A stretch of DNA of 64,000 bases from Salinibacterium sp. PAMC 21357 (GTDB lineage Bacteria; Actinomycetota; Actinomycetes; Actinomycetales; Microbacteriaceae). Position numbers and translations under genes: made by a program. Location: contig NZ_AHWA01000004.1 of the NCBI RefSeq assembly GCF_000247645.1, positions 868,001 to 932,000 of the forward strand, read 5' to 3'. The notes under the pieces are model-generated. The model made no database searches, was not told the origin of the DNA, and saw only the letters and a list, made by a program, of their open reading frames with translations. This document shows, in pieces, positions 37,903-46,087 of this stretch. The stretch's first letter is position 1; each line of letters starts with the position of its first letter.

Positions 37903-39600
37903 GGTGGCACCGGCAGGCGTTTTCGCGGTGGCGGTTACCGTGTCTTGACCGATCCCGCATCCACATCAGACTGCTTGACGGTGTACGTCGCCGTTGCGGT
38001 GGCGGTCTGCCCCGGCGTCAGCACTCCGCTGGCTCCCGGCCACGCGACCACAATCGCTGAGAGTCCCGAGAGTGGGTCGGCGAGCGCGACCTGACTGAGG
38101 GTCAGGTTTCCCTCGTTCTTGACCGTGAAGGTGTACGTGATGATCGATCCGACACCGCCCGTACCGGAAGTGACAGTTCCGACTTTGGTGACAGCCATCG
38201 TCGTGTTGGGGGCGATTGGCACTGTCGCGGGGGCCGTGCGAGTCACGTTCGCACCCGTGGGCGGCTTACCAACGGCGGTCGCCGTGTTGACTACCGCCCC
38301 GGAGTCGACATCGCTTTGCTTGAGAGTGTAAGTCGCGGTCGCGGTGACGGACTGTCCCGGTGCCAGAGTGCCGTTTGTTCCACTCGGCCAGGTTCCGTAG
38401 GTGATCCCCGAAGCATTCACGAGCGGATCGGAAATCGCCGCCGCCGTGAGCGTGACGTTACCGTTGTTGGTCATCACGAACGAATAGTTCACCGTGTTGC
38501 CCACCGACGATCCTGCCGCGAGCGCGCCGCTCTTGGTCAACGAGACCGAAGGCACCCGGGTCTGCAACGCCACATCGACCTGCGGTGATGGCGCGGTAAC
38601 TACCGTTCCATTTGGCGAGGTTCCTGTCGTGGATGCGGTGTTACGCACACGACCGCTGTCGACATCCGCTTGACGAACTGTGTAAGTCGCCGTGGCGGTG
38701 ACTGTTTGGCCGGGGGCGAGCACGCCGACGGCGCCTGGCCACGAGTGCGAGATGCCACTGAGCAGCGGCAAAGGGTCAGTGATCAGAACGCCACTGAGGG
38801 TGACGTTTCCGGTGTTCTTCGCCGTGAACGCGTAGGTGACTGTCGAGCCGACCGCTCCAGTGCCCGACACCGTTCCTGCTTTTGTGGTGACCAGAGCGGG
38901 CGATTGCGGGGTTGTCGCCAGAGCGACCTCATTGCTCAGGCTCGTCACAGCAACGTTTTTGGGCGTTCTGGCGGTGACCTTTGCTTGGTTGACGATCTTG
39001 CCGGCATCGACGTCGGTCTGCTTGACGACGTAGGTCGCGGTCGCTGTCGCGGTCTGGCCGGGGTTGAGGCGCCCGCTGACCCCCGGCCACGTCACGTTCA
39101 AGCCAACCAAGCCCGTCAACGGGTCAGTGAGCACAACCGAGGTGAGAGTCACGTTTCCGTTGTTCTTTACGGAGAACGCGTAGTTCACGGTGTCCCCAAC
39201 ATTGCCAACGCCGGCGCCGGCGTACGTTGCCGACTTGGTGGTCGTGAGCAGAGCATTCACGGGGATTGTCGCCACGTTGCTTGCCGAGGCTACGGGCTTC
39301 ACGCCACCGTCAGCATCGATGCCCGTTGCACTCGCGGTGTTCGGAACAGAGCCAGAGTCCACATCAGTTTGAGTGAGCGTATACGTGCCCGTTCCGACGG
39401 CAGAGGCACCGGGCGCCAATGCCCGCGCAACTCCCGTTGGCCACGTCATGACAATGTTCGATGGCGTCAGAAGTGGGTCAGTGACGGTGACGGCGGTGAG
39501 AGGAGAGTCGCCGTTGTTCTTCACTGTGAAGGTGTAGTTGAGGATGTCGCCGACGCGACCGGTTGCGCCACCAGCGAGCGCGCTCGTCTTCGTCAGAGCG
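23300..39600 (-). repeat. Array of about 47 protein-level repeats, period near 355 bp
   Basis: Counting the (T/K/R)Q-x-D-(V/I)-D-x-G motif that occurs once per copy gives 5 copies in the 5' part (the last spans the frameshift) and 42 in the 3' part. The final copy before the anchor is degenerate. Copies are conserved in protein but well diverged in DNA. Boundaries given are approximate. Confidence 0.85.
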
Positions 39601-41153
39601 AGCGAGGAGAGCAGCACCCGTGTTGAGTCGCTGCCTGTGGCAGAGTTCGCCCCGACCACTGTCGATGCTGAGGCGGTAGCTGTTGAGTCGTAGCTAGCGG
39701 TCGTCGGGCCATTCGCTGTACAGGTGTAGGTGTATGACTGCAGCGGAGCCAAAGTGACTCCGGTGAGAGCGCGGGCACAGTTCGTTTGGTCGTCCGCAAT
39801 GGTGATGTTCTGCAAAGTTCCGACGCCGGAGTTGGTGACGGTGATGGTGAAGGTCGCCACTTCGGATGCTGTACGCGATTGCTGGTCAAGCGTTCCGTCA
39901 TACGTTTTCGAGACGTTGATGCCCGCACTCGGCACCGACAGAATGACGTTGCGGAGCAAGTACGAATCGCCACTCGTGCTCATGCGGAGATTCACCGAAG
40001 TGTCGCCGGACTGCACGTTGGGCAGGCTTACCGACGCGACATCGACGCTCTGGTTAGTGAACGGCCCGGTGTCGCTCAGGGCCGTGTAGCGAACGGAGCC
40101 CTCGCCTCTGCCGATTCCGATATTGTTCGTGTCGCCTGCGCTATTGGGAAGTTGCGTGAAAGCACCGTTACCGCGCGAGTATTCGGCCTTGTCACCCTGG
40201 ATGACCCGGTCGCCCTCGAACAGTGTGTAGCCAGCGCGGGTTCCTGTCTCTACGGCACTGAACCCGTTAAACGCAACCGTAAGGGGAGCCTCAGCGGCCG
40301 TGAGGCGCACGTGGCCCTCATAGAAAATGATCCGGTGCGGTGCTGAAGCGAGGTTGGTGGGAATGTAAATGCCGTAGTCGTAGACAACGGTGAGGCTCCA
40401 GCCCGCGTAACACCCTGCACCCTGTGGGGTCCAAATGTCACCAGCCGAGACCAAAAGCGGTGTTCCCGTTGCCGCCCCAGCGAAGGCGCTCGTGACATCA
40501 GCACTGGCGCTGTAATACAGCGCTGAGACGGTGCCGGTGGGATCCTCGAGCACACTCGCGGGCGCTACAGGAGTAACCGCGCCTGCTGTGCCGACCTTGA
40601 TCTTCGCCGCCTGGGTGCGATAACCGGTGGCGGAGCCCGCGGGCATAGTTACGGTGCCACGGTTAGAGTTCGGCACCGTGCAGGTATTTTGGGTGGTGCC
40701 CGTGTACGTACCGGTATTAGCACTCCAGCTCAGGAATGCCTTTTTGACCGATGCTCCGGAGGGAATCGTGATGTTGGCGGAGCTCGAGTTTGTGGTGAAT
40801 CCCGTAACCGTGTTCGAGTTCTGCAGGTAGAAGTTGTCGTTAGCCGTGTTGCTGTTCCCGTTCGACGCGGAGTGCAAATCGGTACAGTTGCCAATACCGT
40901 TGAAGTACGCGCCCAAACACTCGAGAACGCCGTTGCCCGCCATGACGAAGTCACCATTGACGGTGGTCTGATAGTTCGGCGAAGTGCCGGCGTTCGTGCC
41001 CCACTGCACGACAGCTGCTTCAGCCGGAGCACTGGGAAGAACGGTGATCCCGGTAACGAGAAGACCAAAAGTCACCGCGGTGGCAATCGCCCGCATCAAC
41101 GAAAATCGCCCTCGCGATCGCGGTCGCTCAGATTGAGCGTCGTCGTTGTACAC
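37935..41153 (-). CDS. Giant repeat surface protein, 5' part (signal peptide, head domain, first repeats)
   Basis: About 1,072 residues from the GTG at 41153, chosen because GGGGGAG lies six bases upstream; a TTG at 41180 gives nine more residues without such a site. The signal peptide ends near APAEA (residue 46). A head domain follows to about residue 430 (NYQTTVNGDFVMAGNGVLEC, ITIPSGASVKKAFLSWSANTG, GCYAGWSLTVVYDYG), the N-terminal beta-domain common on actinobacterial DUF11 proteins, with paired Cys. Then comes one atypical Cys-bearing repeat and 4-5 standard ones. The frame ends at SDVDAGSVKTR; adding one A near 37943 restores SVKNTVTATAKTPAG and fuses it to the 3' part, for a total of about 6,075 residues. 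Confidence 0.92.
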   Translation of the reverse strand: MYNDDAQSERPRSRGRFSLMRAIATAVTFGLLVTGITVLPSAPAEAAVVQWGTNAGTSPNYQTTVNGDFVMAGNGVLECLGAYFNGIGNCTDLHSASNGNSNTANDNFYLQNSNTVTGFTTNSSSANITIPSGASVKKAFLSWSANTGTYTGTTQNTCTVPNSNRGTVTMPAGSATGYRTQAAKIKVGTAGAVTPVAPASVLEDPTGTVSALYYSASADVTSAFAGAATGTPLLVSAGDIWTPQGAGCYAGWSLTVVYDYGIYIPTNLASAPHRIIFYEGHVRLTAAEAPLTVAFNGFSAVETGTRAGYTLFEGDRVIQGDKAEYSRGNGAFTQLPNSAGDTNNIGIGRGEGSVRYTALSDTGPFTNQSVDVASVSLPNVQSGDTSVNLRMSTSGDSYLLRNVILSVPSAGINVSKTYDGTLDQQSRTASEVATFTITVTNSGVGTLQNITIADDQTNCARALTGVTLAPLQSYTYTCTANGPTTASYDSTATASASTVVGANSATGSDSTRVLLSSLALTKTSALAGGATGRVGDILNYTFTVKNNGDSPLTAVTVTDPLLTPSNIVMTWPTGVARALAPGASAVGTGTYTLTQTDVDSGSVPNTASATGIDADGGVKPVASASNVATIPVNALLTTTKSATYAGAGVGNVGDTVNYAFSVKNNGNVTLTSVVLTDPLTGLVGLNVTWPGVSGRLNPGQTATATATYVVKQTDVDAGKIVNQAKVTARTPKNVAVTSLSNEVALATTPQSPALVTTKAGTVSGTGAVGSTVTYAFTAKNTGNVTLSGVLITDPLPLLSGISHSWPGAVGVLAPGQTVTATATYTVRQADVDSGRVRNTASTTGTSPNGTVVTAPSPQVDVALQTRVPSVSLTKSGALAAGSSVGNTVNYSFVMTNNGNVTLTAAAISDPLVNASGITYGTWPSGTNGTLAPGQSVTATATYTLKQSDVDSGAVVNTATAVGKPPTGANVTRTAPATVPIAPNTTMAVTKVGTVTSGTGGVGSIITYTFTVKNEGNLTLSQVALADPLSGLSAIVVAWPGASGVLTPGQTATATATYTVKQSDVDAGSVKTR

Positions 41154-41262
41154 AGCTTTCTCCCCCGGGTTATCTGGCAACTTTGCGGTTCAACGCATCG
41201 ATGCCGATTTGCCCTTCGGGTGAGCTAGTCACCTACAACCATAAGCTGGATGTTGAATGTTT

Positions 41263-41287
41263 GCACGAGTTCCTCAGGAACTCGTGC
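41263..41287. promoter_or_regulatory. Perfect 12-bp inverted repeat between the surface protein and the methyltransferase
   Basis: GCACGAGTTCCT (41263-41274), a single C, then AGGAACTCGTGC (41276-41287): a 25-base perfect palindrome about 110 bases before the surface-protein start and 98 before the methyltransferase start. A second hairpin, CCACCC/GGGTGG, spans 41296-41315. The first could be a dimeric-regulator operator or an RNA hairpin; the one-base centre argues against a simple terminator loop. Confidence 0.6.
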
Positions 41288-41384
41288 TCTGTGCTCCACC
41301 CCAAACCGTGGGTGGAATGGTCTGTTGCGGCGCGTAACCCGCCAGCGCCACACGTCAATGCTCGGAGGCTGTTAATCTCACATC

Positions 41385-42245
41385 ATGCACACGCCCTGGC
41401 AGCCAACCGGCCCCGACCTCGTAATGCACGGCGATAACCTCCCGGCGATCCGTGCGCTACCCGACGAAAGCTTTCGGCTTATCTACATCGACCCCCCGTT
41501 CAATACCGGCCGCACTCAGTCGCGCCAAGTCGTAGAAACCAAACGCTCGACCGAGGGAACCCGTGTCGGTTTCGGTGGCAATACATACGAGACCATCAAG
41601 GGCGCGCTCTACTCGTACGACGACAGGTTCGCCGACTATTGGGAGTTTCTCGAACCTCGCCTGCAGGAGGCGTGGCGACTGCTAGACGATCGAGGCACCC
41701 TCTACTTGCACCTTGACTATCGCGAAGTGCACTACGCCAAGGTCGCGCTCGATGCGCTCTTTGGCCGCGACAGCTTTCTCAACGAGATCATTTGGGCCTA
41801 CGACTACGGGGCCCGCGCCACCAAAAAATGGCCATCGAAGCACGACACGATTCTGGTCTACGTGAAGAATCCCAAAAACTATTACTTCAACAACGAAGAA
41901 GTCGACCGCGAACCCTATATGGCCCCCGGGCTCGTCACTCCGGAGAAAGCTGCCAGAGGCAAGCTGCCAACGGACGTCTGGTGGCACACGATCGTTTCCC
42001 CCACGGGCAAAGAGAAGACGGGCTATGCCACCCAGAAACCCGTGGGCATCCTGCGTCGCATTATTCAAGCCTCAAGCCAGCCCGGCGACTGGGTGCTCGA
42101 CTTCTTTGCCGGCAGCGGCACGACAGGAGCAGTCGCTCAATCGTTGAACCGACGCGTTGTGCTGGTTGAGCAGAACCCCGCCGCTATCGAAATCATCACT
42201 ACGCGTCTTTCGAGCGAGACGGTGTTCGCTAACATGAGCGCATGA
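41385..42245 (+). CDS. Orphan DNA methyltransferase (beta class, N6-adenine/N4-cytosine)
   Basis: 286 residues. Motif IV DPPF (36-39, in YIDPPFNTG) comes before motif I FAGSGT (241-246), the beta-class order. KPVGILRRII precedes motif I as motif X. It transfers a methyl group from SAM to an exocyclic amine in DNA. No restriction endonuclease or specificity subunit is nearby, so it is probably a regulatory or housekeeping methylase. Recognition sequence not readable. It overlaps the HAD phosphatase gene as ATGA. Confidence 0.92.
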   Translation: MHTPWQPTGPDLVMHGDNLPAIRALPDESFRLIYIDPPFNTGRTQSRQVVETKRSTEGTRVGFGGNTYETIKGALYSYDDRFADYWEFLEPRLQEAWRLLDDRGTLYLHLDYREVHYAKVALDALFGRDSFLNEIIWAYDYGARATKKWPSKHDTILVYVKNPKNYYFNNEEVDREPYMAPGLVTPEKAARGKLPTDVWWHTIVSPTGKEKTGYATQKPVGILRRIIQASSQPGDWVLDFFAGSGTTGAVAQSLNRRVVLVEQNPAAIEIITTRLSSETVFANMSA

Positions 42246-43018
42246 TCAATCGCAGCGAAATCGAATGCTGGCTTACCGACATGGATGGCGTACTCGTCCA
42301 CGAAAATCACCCGGTTCCTGGCGCCGCTGAGCTTTTGCAGCAGTGGCGAGACGAAGGCAAGCCCTATCTGGTGCTCACCAACAACTCGATTTTCACTCCG
42401 CGCGACCTCAGCGCACGACTCAAAGCGTCAGGACTTGACGTTCCTGAAGAGTCAATCTGGACTTCGGCACTCGCGACGGCAGATTTCTTGAAAGAACAGA
42501 TTCCGGGCGGTAGCGCTTTCGTGATCGGTGAAGCCGGCCTCACAACTGCCCTGCACGAAGCCGGCTTCATCATGACGGAAACCAAGCCTGATTACGTAGT
42601 GATCGGGGAGACCCGCAACTACTCCTTCGAGTCGATTACCAAAGCAATCCGACTCATCGGCAATGGCAGCCGGTTTATCGCCACCAACCCCGACGCCACT
42701 GGCCCCAGCGCAGAAGGCCCCATGCCGGCTACCGGTGCGGTTGCGGCACTCATCACGAAGGCCACGGGCCGCGAGCCCTACATTGTCGGCAAGCCCAACC
42801 CGATGATGTTCCGCTCGGCGCTCAACAAAATAGGCGCCCACAGCGAGACGACGGGAATGATCGGCGACCGCATGGATACCGACATAGTTGCTGGCATCGA
42901 AGCCGGACTACACACGGTGCTCGTGCTGACCGGTATCAGCGATCAGAAAGAGATCGACCGTTACCCCTTCCGCCCGCACGAAGTGCTCAATAGCGTCGCC
43001 GACCTTCTCAACAAATAG
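42242..43018 (+). CDS. HAD-IIA family phosphatase (NagD-like)
   Basis: 258 residues. Motif I is LTDMDGVL, with nucleophile Asp13 and acid Asp15. Motif II is VLTNNS, with the NagD-type cap between, and the C-terminal IGDRMDTDIVAGIEAGLHTVLVLTG holds the metal Asp residues. Such proteins dephosphorylate nucleotides or sugar phosphates in the cytosol. Translationally coupled to the DNA methyltransferase; the functional link is unclear. Confidence 0.93.
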   Translation: MINRSEIECWLTDMDGVLVHENHPVPGAAELLQQWRDEGKPYLVLTNNSIFTPRDLSARLKASGLDVPEESIWTSALATADFLKEQIPGGSAFVIGEAGLTTALHEAGFIMTETKPDYVVIGETRNYSFESITKAIRLIGNGSRFIATNPDATGPSAEGPMPATGAVAALITKATGREPYIVGKPNPMMFRSALNKIGAHSETTGMIGDRMDTDIVAGIEAGLHTVLVLTGISDQKEIDRYPFRPHEVLNSVADLLNK

Positions 43019-43062
43019 ATAGGCGGGTGACGACGGCGTCGGCCCGAAGCGCTGCTCGCGGG

Positions 43063-44358
43063 CTATTCGCCGTCGACCTCTGCTGCAGCTTGCGGTTGTG
43101 CCACTGATTCCGTAAGCGCATCATCACCACTTCGAGTCACAAAGCAGTAGTACTCACGCTGACCCGCTTCCCACTTGCTGGCATTCGGAGCAAAGCTCGC
43201 CACCACTTCGAGGTCGGCGAAGCTCTTGGCGGCAACGAAGTTGATGACCGTGTCTGTAGAACAGAGTGCCAAAGTGCGCTCGGTCAACCCATCGAGTTCC
43301 GGGAAAGGCGCAGAGACCGCATCATCGAACTCACCACGCACAAGAAGCTGGGCGGCGTGCGGCTGGGCGCACTCAATAACCGTGTATTCGTCTTGCCAAG
43401 CCGACTCGAAGGGATCGAGGCACTCGCCGCCAAGAAGCTCATCCCAGGCATACGTTCCTACTGGCAGCGGACCAACAGCCGGAGCCGAGCTCGCCGTATC
43501 GGTGGGAACAGGAGTAGCCACCGCAACAGGGGTCACGGCCTCACCGATCTTGGTGCCGCCCAAGAAGAGAGCCGTCAGAGCCAGCGCCGCCACAAGACCG
43601 GCAGCAATGGAAATCGCAATGAGCTGACCGCGCGGAATCGGCGCGCGCGGCGCTTGAGCCTCACGCGGTCGACTAATGACAGCGGGAACAAGAGCGCCAC
43701 GCAGCGGCTCCTCCTCGTACTCCACAAACTGCTCGTCGCCGAAGAGCGCCCCGACAGCGTCATGGTCCACAGATTCGTCTTCTGGTCCGGCAGCCGAGAC
43801 CGGATGCGCAGCAATAACTTCCGTCGCACCCTCGAGCGCAGGGTCTACCGCTGCGGGCATCCGAAGTTCACGTCGTGTCGGCAAATCGGCAGCGTTCATC
43901 GCTTCGGTCGGCGGACCACTGGCGCTGCCAGGAGGGATGTCCGCAACATCCATCAGCCCGGTCGGCAGATCGGCGACATCCATTGCCCCGGTGGGTAGGT
44001 CGGCAACATCCATCAACCCCGTCGGCAGATCGGCAACATCCATCAGCCCCGTGGGAAGGTCGACCGCAGAAAGCGCCTCGGTCGGCGGGGGCTCAGCGAT
44101 GGATGGCTCAGAATCTGGCAGTACAAGATCGGGCAACTCACGATCTGACGGCTCAGTGGGCTGGGCAGATTCAGCGCCGGGTTGGGCGGATTCAGCGTCC
44201 GGTTGCTCGTCGGCCGCGGGATCACTGTCGAGCGGGGGCAGCTTGAGTAGCCCAGCCTCTGCAGCAGCAGCCTCGCTCGGTAGCAGCCCCCAATTGAAAG
44301 CGGGCGCGCGGGCGGCCTGCTCGTCGTCAGAGCCAGAAGAGTTGTTGCCGTTACTCAC
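43063..44358 (-). CDS. Membrane protein with septum-formation domain and LPTG-rich N-terminus
   Basis: 431 residues. Residues 1-235 are acidic, Pro/Ala-rich and probably disordered and cytoplasmic. They include four tandem DLPTGxMDVA units. One transmembrane helix follows (LIAISIAAGLVAALALTALFLGG). Residues 300-415 are an extracytoplasmic domain matching the septum_form family: LGGECLDPFESAWQDEYTVIECAQPHAAQLL, with Cys pairs. Relatives are implicated in actinobacterial cell division or wall assembly. The start overlaps the pyrE stop as ATGA. Confidence 0.8.
   Translation of the reverse strand: MSNGNNSSGSDDEQAARAPAFNWGLLPSEAAAAEAGLLKLPPLDSDPAADEQPDAESAQPGAESAQPTEPSDRELPDLVLPDSEPSIAEPPPTEALSAVDLPTGLMDVADLPTGLMDVADLPTGAMDVADLPTGLMDVADIPPGSASGPPTEAMNAADLPTRRELRMPAAVDPALEGATEVIAAHPVSAAGPEDESVDHDAVGALFGDEQFVEYEEEPLRGALVPAVISRPREAQAPRAPIPRGQLIAISIAAGLVAALALTALFLGGTKIGEAVTPVAVATPVPTDTASSAPAVGPLPVGTYAWDELLGGECLDPFESAWQDEYTVIECAQPHAAQLLVRGEFDDAVSAPFPELDGLTERTLALCSTDTVINFVAAKSFADLEVVASFAPNASKWEAGQREYYCFVTRSGDDALTESVAQPQAAAEVDGE
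43951..44060 (-). repeat. 30-bp in-frame tandem repeat (about 3.7 copies)
   Basis: Units at 43951-43980, 43981-44010, 44011-44040 and a partial one to 44060, encoding the repeated DLPTGxMDVA decapeptide. Copies differ by several bases, so the array is old but in frame. Confidence 0.85.
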
Positions 44359-44906
44359 GGAGTCAAGCCCAGATCACCAAGCCCGATGGCAGAGAAATAC
44401 GGGTAACCGGCAGCCTCGATTCGCTCCTTGGCTCCCGTGTCACGATCAACCACCACGGCAACCCCGGCGATGATCGCACCAACCTTTTCGAGCGCTTCGA
44501 TGGCCGCAAGTGGTGAGCCGCCCGTCGTCGACGTATCTTCGAGCACAATCACGCGCTTGCCCTCAAGCTCAGGGCCCTCGACCTGACGGCCACGGCCGTG
44601 ATCCTTGGGCTCCTTGCGCACGACGAAAGCGTCATAGTGTGCGCCGCGCGCGGCACCCTGGTGCAAAATCGCGGCGGCAACAGGGTCAGCTCCCATCGTC
44701 ATCCCCCCAACGGCGGTGATGTCCGGGATGTCGGCGATCAGGTCAAGCATCACTTGGCCGATCAGCGGGGCAACCCGGTGGTCAAGGCTTACGCGACGCA
44801 AATCGACGTAGTAGCTTGCTTGCTTTCCACTGGTCAGAGTGAAGTCACCGTGAAATACGGCGTCGGCGGAAATGTAGTCAATGAGCTGCTGCTTGGCGTC
44901 GGTCAC
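44355..44906 (-). CDS. pyrE: Orotate phosphoribosyltransferase
   Basis: A 183-residue enzyme that makes OMP from orotate and PRPP in pyrimidine synthesis. The PRPP loop is VIVLEDTSTTGGSPLAAIEAL, and FVVRKEPKDHGRGRQVEG is the flexible loop with catalytic Lys and Arg residues. Length fits the short actinobacterial form. It is first of a two-gene unit with the septum-formation protein. Confidence 0.96.
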   Translation of the reverse strand: MTDAKQQLIDYISADAVFHGDFTLTSGKQASYYVDLRRVSLDHRVAPLIGQVMLDLIADIPDITAVGGMTMGADPVAAAILHQGAARGAHYDAFVVRKEPKDHGRGRQVEGPELEGKRVIVLEDTSTTGGSPLAAIEALEKVGAIIAGVAVVVDRDTGAKERIEAAGYPYFSAIGLGDLGLTP

Positions 44907-44936
44907 GAGTCCAGAATACCCATGTGCTGCTCACCG

Positions 44937-45092
44937 CTAGAGGACAGCGTCGCCAAAGATCAACAGGGCGCCCGAAATTATCACGCCAATAAAGCCAAGC
45001 GTTGAGACAATTACGGCGTTTCTGCGGTCTAAACGATCCGCTGCTGCTGCGGCAACCGTCTCTTCATCAAGAAGGGCGGATTGCTGGCGCAT
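44937..45092 (-). CDS. 51-residue single-helix membrane protein
   Basis: Starts MRQQSALLDEETVAAAAADR, continues with a basic LDRR, then one transmembrane helix (AVIVSTLGFIGVIISGALLIF) and ends DAVL. The positive-inside rule puts the N-terminus in the cytoplasm. The gene has a complete frame, lies 30 bases before pyrE on the same strand and may be co-transcribed. No family recognised. Confidence 0.55.
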   Translation of the reverse strand: MRQQSALLDEETVAAAAADRLDRRNAVIVSTLGFIGVIISGALLIFGDAVL

Positions 45093-45165
45093 GATCTGAC
45101 TTTATGTCGCCCACCAGCCGCTGTCGTGGCCCAGTAAGGGGGGGTTCACCTATTAGCGTTGAGTC

Positions 45166-46002
45166 ATGCGCATTGCCACCTGGAACGTGAACTCAATCCG
45201 AACCCGCGTCAGTCGCGTCGTTGACTGGATGCTTCGAGAAGACATCGACGTTCTGGCAATGCAAGAGATTAAGTGCAAGCCCGAACAGTTTCCGCTTGAG
45301 GCCTTCACCGATGCTGGCTACGAGGTTGAGCTTCACGGTCTCAGTCAGTGGAATGGTGTTGCTTTTGCGAGCCGCCTGCCGATGGATGACGTGACAATCG
45401 GTTTCGATACCCAACCCGGGTTCGGCAAGGCCCTCGATGACGGCACGGTGCCCATCGAGGCGCGCGCTATTGGCGTCACCGTTGAGGGTGCCCGACTGTG
45501 GAGTTTGTATGTACCCAACGGCCGCGAACTCGATAACCCGCACTACCCGTACAAACTGGAGTGGCTCGCCAATTTGGCAACTCAGACCACGAAGTGGCTT
45601 GAGGAGAACCCCGAGCAACCACTAGCGCTCATGGGCGATTTCAACATTGCGCCCCTAGACATTGACGTGTGGGATATCGCGGCCTTCGAGGGCAAGACGC
45701 ATGTGAGCGAACCCGAGCGCGAGGCTTTTCGCGCCTTCGAAACTGCAGGCCTCATCGATGCGCTGCGCAGTCGCGGTATTGAGGGCTACACCTATTGGGA
45801 TTACCAGCGGTTGCGGTTTCCCCGCAACGAGGGCTTGCGTATCGACTTCATCATGGGTTCGCCGGCCTTCGACGAGCTTGTTACGGAAGCATCGATCGAG
45901 CGAGAAGAGCGCAAGGGCGATGGCCCAAGTGACCACGTTCCCGTTGTCGTCGAACTCGCTATCGCCACCGAGAATGATGACGATCGGCCGATGTTCCTCT
46001 AA
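45166..46002 (+). CDS. xth: Exodeoxyribonuclease III / AP endonuclease
   Basis: A 278-residue Mg-dependent enzyme that nicks DNA at abasic sites and degrades 3' ends. Active-site residues: Asn7 in WNVNS, Glu34 in MQEIK, the GDFNIAP loop (Asp/Asn) and the terminal GPSDHVPV with catalytic His. RIDFIMGS gives the further Asp. Length and motif order are standard. It is convergent with clpB across a hairpin. Confidence 0.96.
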   Translation: MRIATWNVNSIRTRVSRVVDWMLREDIDVLAMQEIKCKPEQFPLEAFTDAGYEVELHGLSQWNGVAFASRLPMDDVTIGFDTQPGFGKALDDGTVPIEARAIGVTVEGARLWSLYVPNGRELDNPHYPYKLEWLANLATQTTKWLEENPEQPLALMGDFNIAPLDIDVWDIAAFEGKTHVSEPEREAFRAFETAGLIDALRSRGIEGYTYWDYQRLRFPRNEGLRIDFIMGSPAFDELVTEASIEREERKGDGPSDHVPVVVELAIATENDDDRPMFL

Positions 46003-46042
46003 CGGCTAACAGATAGTGGCGGGGCGATAGCGGCGGGCAGGA

Positions 46043-46067
46043 TGGCGCCGTCAGTTGCCCGGCGCCA
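46043..46067. terminator. Bidirectional terminator hairpin between xth and clpB
   Basis: TGGCGCCG (46043-46050) pairs perfectly with CGGCGCCA (46060-46067) across a 9-base loop, between two convergent genes. Confidence 0.65.
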
Positions 46068-46087
46068 CCCAATTCTGCAGCTCTGTT

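Noticed and set aside
37902-37950. The break in the giant gene as programmed frameshifting or two separate genes
   Set aside because: There is no slippery heptamer, the break lies inside a repeat, and the second half lacks a signal peptide while carrying the wall anchor.
22927-41153. Regular 355-bp periodicity that could suggest a CRISPR array or satellite DNA
   Set aside because: The period is explained by protein repeats in one long reading frame; DNA copies are diverged and there are no short identical repeats with unique spacers.
41385-42245. A restriction-modification system
   Set aside because: Only a methyltransferase is present; neither neighbour resembles an endonuclease or specificity subunit.
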